A stretch of DNA of 64,000 bases from Gautieria morchelliformis (GCA_015179125.1 WHVA01000263.1:87872-151871), one strand, 5' to 3'. Shown: positions 22,477 to 34,567, numbered from the stretch's first letter. Numbers and translations are program-made. The notes: generated from the sequence alone by a model not told the origin.

Positions 22477-24821
22477 GATGCGGCGGCGGAGGTCCGCCCA
22501 CCTGGAACATAGACCTTGCCTCTGAAGTGGAGCATTCCATCACGTTCCGACCATTCCGCTGCCCGTACCGACCGTGAGTGTCCTTTCCGAAGTTCCTCCA
22601 CTGCCTTCACCACCAACTCCTCTTTCTCTCCATTCCGGTACTGCCTCCGGATGTCTCGGAGCATTTCCGCTTCCGCCCCAACTGCAGTCACTCCCTCTAG
22701 GGCACGGATTGCAAAGAGACTTGGGCGGAGCAGTGTCATATCCGCATTGTCTCCACTTCCGCTTCCATGATCCGCACGGCAGGATAGGGCATCGGGCTTG
22801 CCCATGGTGCGGCCGGGGCGGTGGTGGAGCATGAAGTCGAACCGGGACAGGTGCAGGGACCACCGCGCTTGTCGTCGGTTCAACTTCTTGGATGTGCGGA
22901 AATACTCGAGGTTTTTGTGGTATGTCCAGATCTCAAACGGGCATAGAGCACCCTCGAGGAAATGTCGCCACTCCTCCAGCGCTTGGATGATTGCCAGCAT
23001 CGCTTTGTCGTGGATCTCATAGTTCCGCTCGACCGGACTAAGGCTTTTAGAGAAGAAGGCAATCGGATGCCATCCCCCATCATCTTCCGATGATTGTTGT
23101 GACAAGACAGCTCCTGTAGCTGTGTCGGAAGAATCTGCCTCGACTCGATAAGGGCGAGAGTCATCGGGAAAGATCAGGACTGGGGCAGACGTGATCAGCT
23201 CCTTGAGTTTGTCAAAGGAGGCCTGTTCCGGCTCTCCCCACTGCCATCCAACCTCCTTCTTGGTGAGGTTGAAGAGGGCACGAGCGTGGCAGGAGAAGTC
23301 CTTGATGAACCGCCGGTAGAAATTGACAAACCCAATGAAGGACTGGACCTCCTTCTTGTTCCGTGGCACGGGCCACTCCGATACACCGGAAACTTTGACT
23401 GGGTCCATTTCCACCTTTCCTTCTGACACAATCACCCCAAGATACTCTATCCGCGTCCGCTCAAATTCGCACTTTTCCGGCTTGAGACACAGGTTGTACT
23501 CCCGGAGCCGTTCCAGCACTCTCCGCACGACTTCCCGATGTTCCGACATTGTTTTTGTGAAGATGAGGATGTCATCGAGGTAGACGCAGGCAACCCCTTC
23601 TGCTATCATGTCACGGAAAATGTCATTCATCATCGTCTGGAATGTGGCGGGACTGTTGGTGAGGCCAAATAACATGACCTGTGGCTCAAAGAGTCCGCGG
23701 TTGGTGCGGAATGCGGCCTTCCACTCGTCTCCCTCCCGGATCCGAACATTATTGAAGCCCCAGTGGACATCCAGCTTAGTGAAGTACTTTGCCCTGCGGA
23801 GTTGTGTGATTAGTTCGGAAATGAGTGGAATGGGGTACCGGTTCTTGATCGTGATCGCATTCAAGGCCCGGTAATCCTGCACAAGTCTGAGCGAGCCGTC
23901 CTTCTTCTTGATGAAGAATACCGGAGATGCCATGGGTGACTTGGAGGGGCGGATCCTCCCTGTACGGAGGTTTTCCACAAGGAATGCATCGAGCTCTACC
24001 TGCTCCTTGGGTGACAGCGGGTAGACTTTGCAGTTGGTGGGCTTTGACCCAGGCTCCAACTCGATGGCATGGTCCCACAGCTTCCGTGGAGGCAGGGCAT
24101 CAAACGACTCCTTGGCAAAGACGTCCTCGAACTCCCGCAGGTACTCCGGGATTTCCACCTCCACTCTATCATGCTTCTTGGAGGCTTCAGCAAGGCGTTG
24201 CGAAATATTTCCGGTGGCGCGGATGTGTTCCGCTTCTGGCGGAAGGTTCATATACAGCAAGTGCTCCCCTTCTGCCAGAGTGTCTTCCGGGCCGAGTCGG
24301 ATGACGTCGGAATCGGAATCGGAAGTGGGACCTGGTTCAAATTCCTCTTCCGAGTCTTCTTCTGCAAGCAGTGGATGGGGGCCAGAACGACATGTCTGTA
24401 TGAGCCGTTCGGTTTTCCGCTGCTCCTGGCGTTCCTTCCGCACTTCCAACCGGCACATGTGACACTTGGCTGGGCATCGACTCATCAGTACCTTCCGAGT
24501 CTGCCAATTGATCTCCGGGTTGTGCTCCTGAAGCCAGGTAAACCCGAGGATGATGTCTTGCTTCCCCAGGCTGGTGACTGCAAAGGAAGTGCGTTCTGTG
24601 TGTCCGTCGTAGCGGAGAATTGTGTCTACTATCTCTGTGATAGACCCTGACTCATTGGGGCTTCCATCCACATTGAACACCGGGATTGCACGTTGCAACT
24701 TCCGTGTAGTCAGTCGGTTCCGTTCCACATAGTCCCGGTCCATAAACTGACCAGTGGCCCCGCAATCAACAAGGGCGGGTCCGGATTTGACTTCCACCGT
24801 ATCTGTCGTCTGGATCTCCAC
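22413..24821 (-). pseudogene. Element B protease, reverse transcriptase and RNase H
   Basis: 802-codon open frame. The protease active site is LVDCGATGQF at residues 17-26, a DCG variant of the usual DSG. RT follows: PMASPVFFIKKKDGSLRLVQDYRALN, then TKLDVHWGFNNVRI (motif A), LFGLTNSPATFQTMMND (motif B) and YLDDILIFTK (motif C, residues ~411-420). RNase H starts near residue 555 (VEADSSDTATGAVLSQ), with EIHDKAMLAIIQALEEW and a WTYHKNLEYF block where TDHKNL is usual. The C-terminal codons after a frameshift near 22490 are out of register with the integrase. This is the least damaged pol in the window. Confidence 0.92.
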
Positions 24822-25038
24822 CTTAATGACTAGTGACTTGGGGCCAGGGGTGGCAGCAACAACATAGCGCTTTGGGAGGCGTCTCTCCCAAGGGCGGATG
24901 CGGGATGGATGGGTGTCGGATTTGGTTTTTGTGTGACTTTATCCGGTGGGTCTGTACGAAGTGAGGGGTGTGGGGGCTTTTCATTCTCTACTTCAAGACA
25001 GGCAAACCGGTTATGTACAGGCAGCAGGGGCACACATC

Positions 25039-26279
25039 TCACCCACTGCGCGTCACAAAATCCGACGCATCTTCCACTTCCGATGCACCATGTTCCGCAT
25101 TTTCGGAAATTCCTTCCGCAGTGGGCACTCCGCTTATGTCTGCGAGTGCGAGGAACTCTGGAAGGAGCTCAAGCTTCTCCTCTGTGGTCATAAGCCGGAT
25201 GTCAAAGGCTTGGGGGCACTTGCGGGCATAGTGGCCTGGTTGTCGGCATCGGAAGCAGGTGATGGCTCCGTGGCCTTTTCCGCGCATGCGGTCAACATCC
25301 ATCGGGGAAGGGCCACTCTTCGAGGGAGGGGGGCTAGGGTTCCTAACAGGAGCAGGCGGAGCAACCATCGGAAATATTTTCCGTGTGGGAACGAATGCAC
25401 TTCTGGGTTTTGGCACGGGTGGAGCAGGACGAGCAGAACTGCGTGTCATGTTCCGGTTTGTCTCCACAAAGGCCTCGTTTGCTTCCCTGTTTCGGGACAC
25501 CCTTCGCGCAGCTTGGTACCACCCTTCCGGGTCATCGAAATCCGGAGCTCCATCCCCAAGCAGCGCAACTTGGTTCTGGAGTGTCGGATCAAGCCCTCAT
25601 CGGAATTTGATGACGATCATCTTGTCGTCGTCATACTCCGCAAGGTCGATGAGCTCCTGGAAGCGGTCAATGTAGTCATCGACCGCATCCTTGGCCTGGT
25701 CCCCTCGAGCTTCGTAAGGGCTGTGAGCTGCTCATTTTTCGGGCAGAACTGGTCGGAAAATGTTTTCTCGAAGGCGTCCCAGTCCCGGAAGTAGTTCCCC
25801 TTGCCCTTTGCTTCATGTCGGATCACCTTGTTTGAAAAACGGGCTGCGCGATCCGACTTGAAAAAGGACAATGTCCAGTGAATCCAAGCCTGGTCGTTCG
25901 GAAAGAGGTCTCCGACAATTGTGAAGTAGATGCTGCATGTGTTGAAGAATGCGCGTCCCTTCTCCCGATCTCCGTCAAAGTCCGCCGGAGTTGCGGGTTT
26001 GACCTTTGCCAACTTTGCGGACATCCTCTCTTCTGCCAGTTCCGCTTTTCCGAAATCTGGCTCATCCAGCATTGCATTTCCACCACCTTGTGGAATATCC
26101 AACTTAGCCAAAATCGTTTGTAAGGCTGTTTCAATTGCGTCGGTCTTCATCCGGTTCCGCGTCAATTCCTCCTCCATATTCCGAAGGCGATCATCCGGGT
26201 CCATGTCAGAAAGGGAAGTATGGGACGGGATTTCCGGGGTTGGGAGCTCAACGTAAGAAGAGGGGCTGTCGTATACCAT
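25039..26279 (-). pseudogene. Element B gag
   Basis: Minus strand. I place the start at ATG 26279 (MVYDSPSSYVELPTPE); the open frame extends further up into the 5' LTR without need. An N-terminal coiled-coil segment (DRLRNMEEELTRNRMKTDAIETAL) is followed by the retrotransposon gag domain (FFNTCSIYFTIVGDLFPND, WIHWTLSFFKSDRAARF). A frameshift near 25715 and TGA at 25597-25599 (context KFR-stop-GLDP) break it. It resumes with a proline-rich region and the zinc knuckle CFRCRQPGHYARKC (about 25250-25210). It ends just upstream of the protease frame. Confidence 0.88.
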
Positions 26280-26391
26280 GTGTGCGGAAGAGGTTGCAAT
26301 CTCCGAGTCGCTGTCTCCGATTCCGAATGCACCTATGGCGAATGCAACGCGCAGTATGACCGCTGGTCCTCTAGGGGAGAGACCTTTCTGC

Positions 26392-26806
26392 TGTACGGGC
26401 AACCCTGGCTGGTTGTGGAGATCACACTACCACACAACTGACAAGGGGAAATCCAAAGAGAAAAGTCTAAGGACCCCCAATGTCAGTGAGCCCGTATTAT
26501 ACTACGCTGCGCAGCCAGGGACAACACTTGGCACCCGCCATCAACCCTGCATCCCCCTGACCTCCCTGACCCTTGATCGACCCTTGATGCCACCTATTAT
26601 GCGAGTCGCTTGATTTCCGACACTGTTCCGAGAGCGGAAGTCAGAAATTGGAGTGGAACTGGAAAAGTGAACAGAACCGGTGGAAGTTCTCCCAGAAGCG
26701 GAATCATTTCCGAAAGCGGAGGCGGAGATGGAATCGGAACCGGAAGCGGAGTCGGAAATGGAGTCGGAACTGGAACTGGAAATGGAAAACAGGGTGTCCC
26801 CTGACA
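26392..26806 (-). repeat. 5' LTR of element B
   Basis: 415 bp, near-identical to 20657-21134 outside the 63-bp length difference. Abuts the TSD CCCGG. The sequence following it on the minus strand (GCAGAAAGGTCTCTCC) should hold the primer site, but I do not recognise the tRNA. Confidence 0.9.
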
Positions 26807-26811
26807 CCCGG

Positions 26812-27304
26812 TCAGTCCCACGTTGCAGATCCGTAGCCTGCTGTTGTAGGCTGCACGCGCTTGCCATGCGTCCTGTACGGCTTGCGTGAGCTGCTCGTCG
26901 GGCAGCTGAGCGGTGTGGCTGTGGGCCACTGTTTCTTCAGCGTTCTTCGCTAGTAGCTCGAGTGCCCGTGTGTGGCGGCGCGCGGCTGCGGCTTCTTTAC
27001 GCTGCCAGTGTGCGACTTCGAGCTCTAAGCTCTCGGTCGTCGTTTCAGAGTCAGGCTCTGAGGCGACCTGCTCCCTAACGATCTGTTGGATCATCTTACG
27101 GCTGTCCGTTGGGGCAGCCGGTTGCTCTTGAGGTTCGTTCCCGAACCTTACATCCTGTTCGACCGGGATGGCTGGCGGTGGCATTCGCTGCTTGTCTCGC
27201 TCCTTTCGGCGCGGGTCTTCCATGTTGCAACTGCGTTCGTTGGCTGCGGATTGTCACGAGCTCGGACGAGTTGCGTTGTGTTCCCCACGTGGGCGGAGGG
27301 CTTT
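26812..27304 (-). pseudogene. Element A gag, middle part between the LINE and element B
   Basis: Minus strand, in frame with both neighbouring gag pieces once the inserts are removed. One TGA (27254-27256) lies upstream of MEDPRRKERDKQRMPPP. Then DVRFGNEPQEQ, MIQQIVREQVASEPDSET and a helix-rich, charged region (LELEVAHWQRKEAAAARRH, HTRALELLAKNAEE) follow up to NVGLTG at 26812. The sister copy at 42469-42850 shows the same order, which confirms that this is gag and not a separate gene. Confidence 0.85.
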
Positions 27305-27829
27305 TTATTTTTATTTTTATTTTTTTTATATCCATTTTTATCTATTGAGTCGTATGCTTATGTAAGATATTACAGCGCGTGTAGCTAGCGAGTGGCCATG
27401 GTCATAGATCGAAGCATGTGCCCTAGGGCAGGGGGGACCTAAACCGGTCTAACGTCCCTTAGAAATTAGGATCTGTATGGTAAGCCGATAGACAATAATT
27501 AATGTGTACGGGCATGTCCCGAAGCACGTTCGAAAGAGCCCGCAATAAGTCGTGTCTACCTATGAAAGAGTCCGCTGGATGGAGTAATAATAGAAATAGA
27601 AATCGGCCTGGAGCCGGACTGCGTGTTCGGGGCGGGGCCAACAGGTGGGCTCAGGTGCCGGCTCTGGCGCAGGTTTGTGCGAGTGGGCATACGGGCGTGG
27701 GCAACGCACGATGGGAAGATCGGCTGGGATGCGGTTCGGAGGGGCGTCGATGAGCGGGGCATGGTGCGGTGCCTGTACAAAAATGAGTGTTAGTGCTAAG
27801 CGGGTATGCTTTGACTGGTGGGGTCTATT
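27305..27829 (-). other. LINE 3' UTR and A-rich tail
   Basis: No conserved frame after the ORF2 C-terminus. The last ~42 bp (27305-27346) are an A-rich (AAAAT)-type tail on the minus strand that abuts the TSD. I see nothing else in the 3' UTR. Confidence 0.75.
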
Positions 27830-30800
27830 CTATTTTGTGTGATGGGATGGGAGAGGAGAGGAGAGGAAGATGGGGAGGGAGGGGTCTGCTATAGTGGGAG
27901 TGGGAGTTGGGGTTGGAAGCGCTTGGTCGCGTTCACATAATCTAACATATAGTCGATACATGGGGTCCGAAAGGAGCTTGGTCAGGTTGAGTGCGTTGCG
28001 CCTCAGGACGTTGATCATGGGCTGTGCATGAGAGTAGGAAGTGTCGTACGGTTTCTTCATGTTGGTTACAGGCCAGACATATTGGCATATTGCTGGGTCC
28101 AATTTTGTGCAGGTGCCGTTGGAGAGGGGTGTGCCCCTTTTGTAGTTGTACGAGGATGCTGGACTGCCGCCTTGGGAGCGCTCCCGCTATCTTGCGGTAG
28201 CTGGCTGATGGGGCGCTCGGGTCCACAATTTGGAACCTCTGGTACCGGGGGAGATTCTGTGAAAAGACGCTTAGTTTTCTCAGTGAGCCGCTTTTTGTAT
28301 ACCATCTTGAGTGCCGACTTGCTGCTCGGTAGGGGCGCTCGCAACTTTCTAGGGAGGGATTGGGCCGGGCTGCTGTGCCCTTTTGCCGCTTCTTTGGCTA
28401 GCTGATCAGCCTCTTCGTTTCCCTTGACACCCTTGTGTCCTGGTACCCATCGGACTTCAAACGGCACCCCTGGGTGTCGTTGTGCTGTGCGCGCCATCTG
28501 CTTGAGAAAGTAGTTGGTTAGGTGTTGCCCTGGGCCACTTTGACGACCCTTAAGCGCCTTGATTAGCACCTGGTTGTCGACCGCGATAGAGACCCCATCT
28601 AGGAAGTCGAATTCCTGTAACATCGTCGCTGCGAGGATGAGCCCTACCGCTTCTGCTTCATATACTGTATGTGTTGATTCGGTTCCTAGGTGAAGTTGCA
28701 GTTTCTTTCGCTGTGTTCCATTGATGTAGAGTATGGCAGCGGCTCCTACTCCGCCCTCGTAGCCGGATCCATCCGAGTAGATTTGGATAGAGGACTTGTC
28801 CTGCTTGTCGCGGGTGATCGCCTCCTTCTCGTCGCTTGCGATGGTTGTGTGTACCGGTGGGTTCCACGTCGGTTCTTGCTGCATTACCCTGATTGTCTCA
28901 ACTGCTCCTGGCGTTAGGTCGTGAGCTTGGAGTAACTCATGCAGCGGGGAGCGGTGCCTCTTCTCCTGTTGTGCTGCTTTGCACAGGCGCGCGTGAAGTG
29001 GGTGCGAGGGCGGAAGTGTGAGCATGCGTATTGTCGCGTTGTAGGTGTATCTGTCCAGGGCTAACTGCATCGGAAGTAAGTCAGCGTGCACGTCAAGTAA
29101 ATCAGTAGGTGTTGAGTGGAGGGCTCCTGTGATATACAATGATGCCATTCTCTATACTCTGGCGAGTTTTGAAGTGAAGCCCACCGCTCCCTGTGTCTTC
29201 TTATCGGTGTCGCCTTTGCGGACTGGCTTGTACCATACGTCGGCTGCGTAGAACATTTTGGGAATGGCTATACTGAGGTAGAGGTGCCTCATGTTGCGAT
29301 AGGACATGCCGCTGGATGGCTTGGACAGCCGTCGGAATTGCAGAACCCAGTCCGTGCCCTTAGCTGTGGCAAGTGCTGCTTGCTCCTTGAATCGCAGCTC
29401 ACAGTCGAGTATCACACCAAGTAACTTGTGTGATTGCATTGGGCTATGGGCTTTCCCGCCATATCGAGGGGTTGTCCCTGCATGAGCTTCGTTTTTCCTT
29501 TGTTCTTTGGGTCTTTCACCCTTTTCCTGGTGAAGTCGATTAGTTGCATCTTATCCACCTCAAACTGTGAATTATGATCCTGCGACCAGTCGCTCACCCC
29601 TCCCCTTCTCGTCATCATTTGCTTCAGCCTGCTGTGCGTCTGTTTGAAGGTGCTGCCCGTGGCCAGAAAGGTTACATCATCGATGAATGTGGGGGCTAGC
29701 TCTCCTTTGTTCTGTTTTGCCACTTCTATTAGCCCTGTGTTGTAGAAGTGGTATAACACTACTGAGATCGGGTCGCCCTGGTCGCATCCATTGTCGATGT
29801 CTAGGAGGTCAGATGTAAAATCATCGAATTGGATTCTTGTCCTTCGTCCCTGGAGCCTGTTTTTCACCCAATTAGTATACTGTCGTGGCACCCCTTTCAA
29901 ACACATGTCATAGATCAGCCTGTCAACCGCCACGCTCGGGAATGCCCCCTTTACATCCAGGAATGACGCAGAGACTACCTTCCCTTTCCTCCACTGATCT
30001 TTTATGAAGTCCACTGTTATGTGTAGCGCATCCACGGTGTTTCGCCCTGCTCACCCTCCGAAGTTGGTGGATGGCAGGAGGTCGAGTGTTTCTGCGTAGT
30101 ATGCTAGCGTCTCAGCTACGCACCCCGAGAGCGGCTTGGCCAACGTTTCCATCAGAGTTATGGGGCGATATGCCTTTGCTACCGCGTAATCGGGCTTTCC
30201 CGGCTTTGGCAGGGCAGTGATGGTGGTGGTCCTCCACTGCTGTGGGTATGTGTTATGGAGCAGGGTGGTGCGATAGATGCATCCTAGATAGGGAGTTAGT
30301 AGGTCTGCGCAATGTGTTAGTACCGCATTCGAGAGTCCTGATGGGCCAGCTGCTTTATACGGGCTCATCTTTCTGATCACATGCAGTATTTGCGTGTCTG
30401 TGATCGGTGTGAATTCTAACGCTGGGTCTGGGAAGGCTGCATCGGGCTCCTGACGTGTCTGTACCCCTTGTGAGGGGAAAAAGGACTTGAACAAGAGTCT
30501 GCTCTTGTCCGCGTTCTCCGTCACCCTGGATTCCCTGCCGTCATCACCTATGACCTTGAGCAGTGGGATCCTCATGCGTGCGCCATCAGTCGATGGCCCT
30601 GAGACCAGCCGGTTTGCCGTCCATACCATGGCCTCATCTGCATTCTGCAGCCAGTCCACCCAGAACTCTTGTTTGGTCGCCCGTATTAGTTCAGTGTACT
30701 CGTTCCGCTTGTCCCGGTACGCCTGGTGTGCAGGATGTTGTGGGTCGTTTCGAGCCCGTCCTGCATATCTGGCCGCCTTTTGCATTGCAGCCCTTGCCTG

Positions 30801-31838
30801 ACTGAGCTCCTTGGTCCACCACCTTTTGATGTATGGGGACTGCGTGGTGCAGGGGACAACGGCCTCGACCGTTGTGTTGATAGCCGTGGTGAGCGCTGTC
30901 ACTCGCTCCTCTATCTCATTTGCTTCTGCAATTTCGTTGGGACAGGGGAGCATGCTTAACTGTCCTGATAGGTGTTCCCGGAACTTGGGCCAGTTCACTT
31001 GCCGCCAACGCCTTCTTGCCTGTTCCTCAGCCACTGGTACCGATACGTTGATCATGCTAGAGATGGGGAAGTGGTCAGTGCAGGGGGGTTGGAGAGCCGG
31101 GTAGGTGGTGCATTGTGAGAATAAGTCGAGAAGAGCCGTGCTACTGAATACGTTGTCCGGCCGTGTTAGGTTCTTGGTTGTGGTTGCACATAGGGTGGGG
31201 ACGTCCTTTGGCAGCGCCATGAGCATGTCGTGTTGTGCCAGTAATTCCAACAATATCTGCGCTTTGTCCAGATTGGCAGCTGTGAATAAGTGCGCATTGC
31301 GCTCTTCGTCCCACAGCGGGTGGTGGCGGTTGAAGTCGCCCATCCACAACATCTTGGAGGGGTCAACGAGCCTCGCACCCCTACTGTCCTCCTGTATAGT
31401 TTCCTGCACGGCCTGAAGGCTGTGAGAATTCTCGCAGTTGTTGTATATATTGAAGATCGTGATGCTGCCCGCATTGGTCTGTACTGCTACCGCTACTACG
31501 TCCTGTGATGCCACATCGATTTGTTGCCACATGCTGGATTGTAGTCGTCGGTTGATGAAGATGGTTGCTCTTGTCTTTTTAGGGTTGTCCCTGTGTACGG
31601 TGGGTGTCAGGGAGTACCAACGGTGGTTCGCGCGTGTGTTGCCTAGGAAATCGAAGTACGATTCCTGTAATAAAATGATATCATATACATTAGGGTCAGT
31701 GGAATTAATGAGGTCCTGCTGGGCCACGTCGGATTTATTGAGGTTCTGCTGCCATATGTTCAATGTCGCGAGATTGCTGGGCGTGGTTGTACTATTCATG
31801 GTGGGTGAGGTTGGGGCGAGCGAGGATCGTTCTATCAT
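27830..31838 (-). pseudogene. LINE ORF2: endonuclease, reverse transcriptase, RNase H
   Basis: Minus strand from about 31838 (MNSTTTPSNLATLNIWQQN at ~31799). APE endonuclease: IILLQESYFDFLG, INRRLQSSMW, and the catalytic stretch LWMGDFNRHHPLWDEERN. RT: LPKPGKPDYAVAKAYRPITL, then TGA 30051-30053 just after NFGG, then VSASFLDVKGAFPSVAVDRL (motif A), GCDQGDPIS (motif B) and FIDDVTF (motif C, where FADD or YADD is usual). Frame changes near 29430 and 29150. RNase H: IYSDGSGYEGGVGAAA, YEAEAVGLILA, VDNQVLI, GNEEADQLAKEAA. A C-terminal CLACNQHEETVRHFLLSC motif follows near 28090, then a frame break. The domain set and order fit Tad-clade ORF2. Confidence 0.92.
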
Positions 31839-31849
31839 CGGGGTTCGTG

Positions 31850-33719
31850 CTGAAGCCTAGTTCGTCGAGCGATAGCTGTCGTATTGATGTTGCACTTCTT
31901 GTGTGGCCTCCGCGGGTGGTTGATCGCCCCCTTTGCTCCCTTGGTGGCGGCCCTCCCTGCAGCTGGTTCCAGTAGGTTGGTTGGCACTCCAGACGTTCTG
32001 GGTGCGTGCTGGCTGCCAGCCTGAATCGAGGTCGCGCTGTTGGCTCCGGATATTCTTGTCCTGACTCCTGTGTCGCAATGGTTGTTTCCCACGACTGTGG
32101 GTCTCTACTGGAAGGAAAGTATCGCATATTAGTCTCCAGATACCTAGTCTGGATCCTCTGGGTGTGTTCCTTGAACTTAGGGCATTCTCGATCCCATGAT
32201 GCATGTCCTACGTTCTCGCAGTTGACGCATCTGTAGATTTTAGGGCCAGCTACCCTGCACTCCGTTGTTCTGTGACCCGCATTCCCGCATGTGCCGCATG
32301 TGTCGACGGTTTGGGGGCACTGTGCGGCGATGTGGGAGGCCCCAATTTTTTGGCACTTGAGGCATCGCCTGGCCTCCTGGAGTTGCTTCCTGACTGATAC
32401 CCTTGTGCTGGATATAAGTAGGCCACCTCTAATCAGTGTGTTTGCTGCCGTTCGGTTGCGTAGCTGGAGGATCATGTGTGCTGTGGACTGGGTTAGCGTG
32501 CGCTTTCCTGGTGGTTTGATCCACCGGGTGGAGATGAGATCTCCTTTCTCCAACCCATTGTTGATCTCGACTTCAGTTAGTTCCGTTTGAGATTTGGGGT
32601 CGAACCTTATTGGTATGAACTCAGCGACTACCGAGTAATTGTTGGGTTTTAAGGTGGATGTCTCGCTGAATCTGGCGATGAAGTCGTTGGTGGTCTTGTG
32701 GGCCTGTAGGAGTTCTGCTGACTCCTCCATTTGGAGCTCCAGATAGAGGGCGTTGCTCGAGAGCCTTTGTACACCTACCACTCTTGGTTTTTCTTGGTCA
32801 TCATCCCATTCCATGTCCTCGATCGCCTGGTTGGCCTTGCTGAGTATGTCCGGTTCTGACAACCTTGTGATCTGGTGTTCCGTTGCACTGGGGGCCTTAT
32901 CGATTAGTATCTGTCGGGCTCGCAGATCACACCTAGCTAAAGTGCTCGACTGAAGGCTGACGGGCCTCGTTGCGCAGGCTGCTAGTGCGGCCGCATATGT
33001 TGGGTATCGTATGGCCTTGCTGGTTGGGGTCTTTTCGTTCTCATGTGCTAGCGATGGCTATGCCTGTGCTGTTACCGCCTCTACGATCCGCTGCGGTGTT
33101 CCATCACTCTCTTGTCTCAGCTCTTCAATGGTGCCTGCTAGGCTTTCGGTGGAGTTCCTGATCGATGTTGTTGCCGCCTCGATCTGTTGAAGTACCGGGG
33201 CCAGTACGTCGTTCACGTTGTACAGCCGTTCCTTGACTGCTGTGGCTACTTCCGCTATGGTCGTCCTGTCGGCTCGGTCTTATTAACGTGGCGATTGCTT
33301 TTATGCCTTCTGCTGTGGTTTTCGGTATGGACGCCTGGGCTTCCGCTAAGTGAAGCAACGCCGTGGCGAGGTTGTGGTAGGTGATGGACTGTCTCTCCGG
33401 GAGTAACCTTTTGCTGAGAAGGAACTGGTGGGCGTCTTCTGGGGTTTGCGCTCCTCCATTGCCAAGGTTGGCCCCGTAGACCCTGTTGGCAGCCTGTGAT
33501 CCCGTTCGTAAACTTTGGCTATCTGTGACCACTGGCGTGCTTCGCTGTGGAGGCTGTTTTTTGGTGTTCCTGGCTCCTGCTAGGGCCGGCATTTCTCTAG
33601 GTGGTGGATGCCCTGAGGATGCTGGTGGCTTCAGCTGTTCTTCCCGACTCTGATTGTGGAGTGTTGGAATGTGTCGGTTTTGGTGTTTTTGTGAGCGTGG
33701 GAAATTTGGAGGATGTCAT
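31850..33719 (-). pseudogene. LINE ORF1 (nucleic-acid-binding protein, three zinc knuckles)
   Basis: Minus strand, ATG 33719 (MTSSKFPTLTKTPKPTH). A frame break near 33595 is followed by a helical block (DAHQFLLSKRLLPERQSIT, TALLHLAEAQASIPKT) to 33125. A region of shifted frames at 33125-32862 then leads to an RRM-like or gag-like segment and three knuckles: CLKCQKIGASHIAAQC, CGTCGNAGHRTTEC and CVNCENVGHASWDREC (~32400-32180). A basic, Gln/Arg-rich tail ends near 31850 with a small overlap into ORF2. In this family ORF1 packages the element RNA (family knowledge). Confidence 0.85.
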
Positions 33720-33742
33720 GGTTTCCGGTAAGCCGCTGGTTT

Positions 33743-34394
33743 GGCGGAGGGCTTTCTGGACGTCCTCCAGCATGGCTGCGTCTTGCAGCCTGACCTCCTC
33801 TGCCTGGTGGAGTTCCTTGCCGATTGCCATTAGGGCGGCGGTGGTGTTGTTAAGCTGCGATGCCAGCTGATCGTGCTTGTGGTGCGTCAGCGTGCTTCGG
33901 TGCAGCGCCGCCTGCACCTGTTTGTTCAGAGCCTCTGCTATCTCGTGGTTGATGGCGTGAGCCCTTGAGCTCTTGCGACTGGAGCTCGAGTATTCCAAGT
34001 CCTGACCATCGTCTGGGGCTCATCCTTTTTGCCGTCGTCCCCCTTCAGGGACGATCGTTGTCGCTCTACTTCGTGAGCGTTGGTTTGAGTCGTGGCTTTG
34101 TGCCCGCTTCGACGTTGTTGCTCTACTGTCTGACAACGGCGAGACTTCTCTGCCCTTTCCTTTGTCTCTGGGCAGAGAGGGATGGGGGGGCGGTGCTGGC
34201 TCGTTGCCCGGCGTCGTCTCTTCCTTGGCCATGCTTGACGAGACGTGGTCAGGGTTTTCCTCGTCCTCTGCTGAGGGGACGAGGGCGGTGAGATCTACGA
34301 TCTCCCTGTCTTCTATTGTCCTGGACTCTTGGTCCAGGGTAGCGTCAGCTGGCATGTCGCTGGGCTGCGCCTGGGGCGTGGACCTCGAGCTCAT
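33743..34394 (-). pseudogene. Element A gag, N-terminal part
   Basis: Minus strand. ATG 34394 (MSSRSTPQAQ) begins a charged, low-complexity region with EIVDLTAL and DKGKGREVSPLSDSR, both echoed at 41711-41940 in the sister copy (EVIDLAAL, DKGKGRARSPIS). A TGA at 34020-34022 is followed in the same frame by AINHEIAEALNKQVQAALH and a predicted coiled coil up to LEDVQKALR, where the LINE TSD starts. It continues at 27304. An upstream in-phase alternative ATG at ~34402 is also possible. Confidence 0.8.
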
Positions 34395-34567
34395 CGCTCA
34401 TGTCCGTCTTTGACTGCGTGGAATCATCATGCTCGCAGCCGACAGTAGAAGGTCTACTGGAGGTCTCAACGATGTTTAGTCGTCGACGCAGCGATCTTGT
34501 TCAAGATTGCTTCGAATCCACTATCGGTTGGTCGCGTGGCGATCAACCGCAGGATAGTTCAAAAAGG

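Larger units (their letters stand above)
20657..26806 (-). mobile_element. Ty3/gypsy element B (chromovirus), nested in element A gag
   Basis: 6150 bp flanked by a perfect TSD CCCGG (20652-20656 and 26807-26811). LTRs are 26392-26806 (5') and 20657-21134 (3'), with ends TGTCAGGGG...GCCC(T/G)TACA on the minus strand. A polypurine tract (21135-21147, GAGGGGGGGTGA on the minus strand) precedes the 3' LTR. Gag, protease, RT, RNase H, integrase and chromodomain are all present with few breaks: gag frameshift near 25715, TGA 25597-25599, frameshift near 22490. Removing it with one TSD copy joins gag of element A in frame between NVGLTG and DTRHK. Confidence 0.94.
27305..33742 (-). mobile_element. 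Non-LTR retrotransposon (LINE, Tad-like), apparently full length
   Basis: 6438 bp flanked by a perfect 13-bp TSD GGCGGAGGGCTTT (27292-27304 and 33743-33755), inserted in element A gag. The minus-strand 5' end lies 23 nt before the ORF1 ATG (33719). The 3' end is an A-rich (AAAAT)n tail at 27305-27346. ORF1 has three zinc knuckles; ORF2 has an APE-type endonuclease, RT, RNase H and a C-terminal Cys/His motif. This architecture is typical of the Tad clade in fungi. Frameshifts in ORF1 and a TGA in RT (30051-30053) make it inactive. A complete 5' end is unusual, since most LINE copies are 5' truncated. Confidence 0.92.

Noticed and set aside
24069-24650. 193-codon plus-strand ORF
   Set aside because: Antisense shadow of element B protease-RT.
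24946-25794. 282-codon plus-strand ORF
   Set aside because: Antisense shadow of element B gag; no domain, and the minus strand has the zinc knuckle and gag fold.
31792-34394. Treating 33743-34394 as the N-terminus of LINE ORF1
   Set aside because: The LINE TSD at 33743-33755 and similarity to element C gag show it is element A gag; LINE ORF1 starts at 33719.
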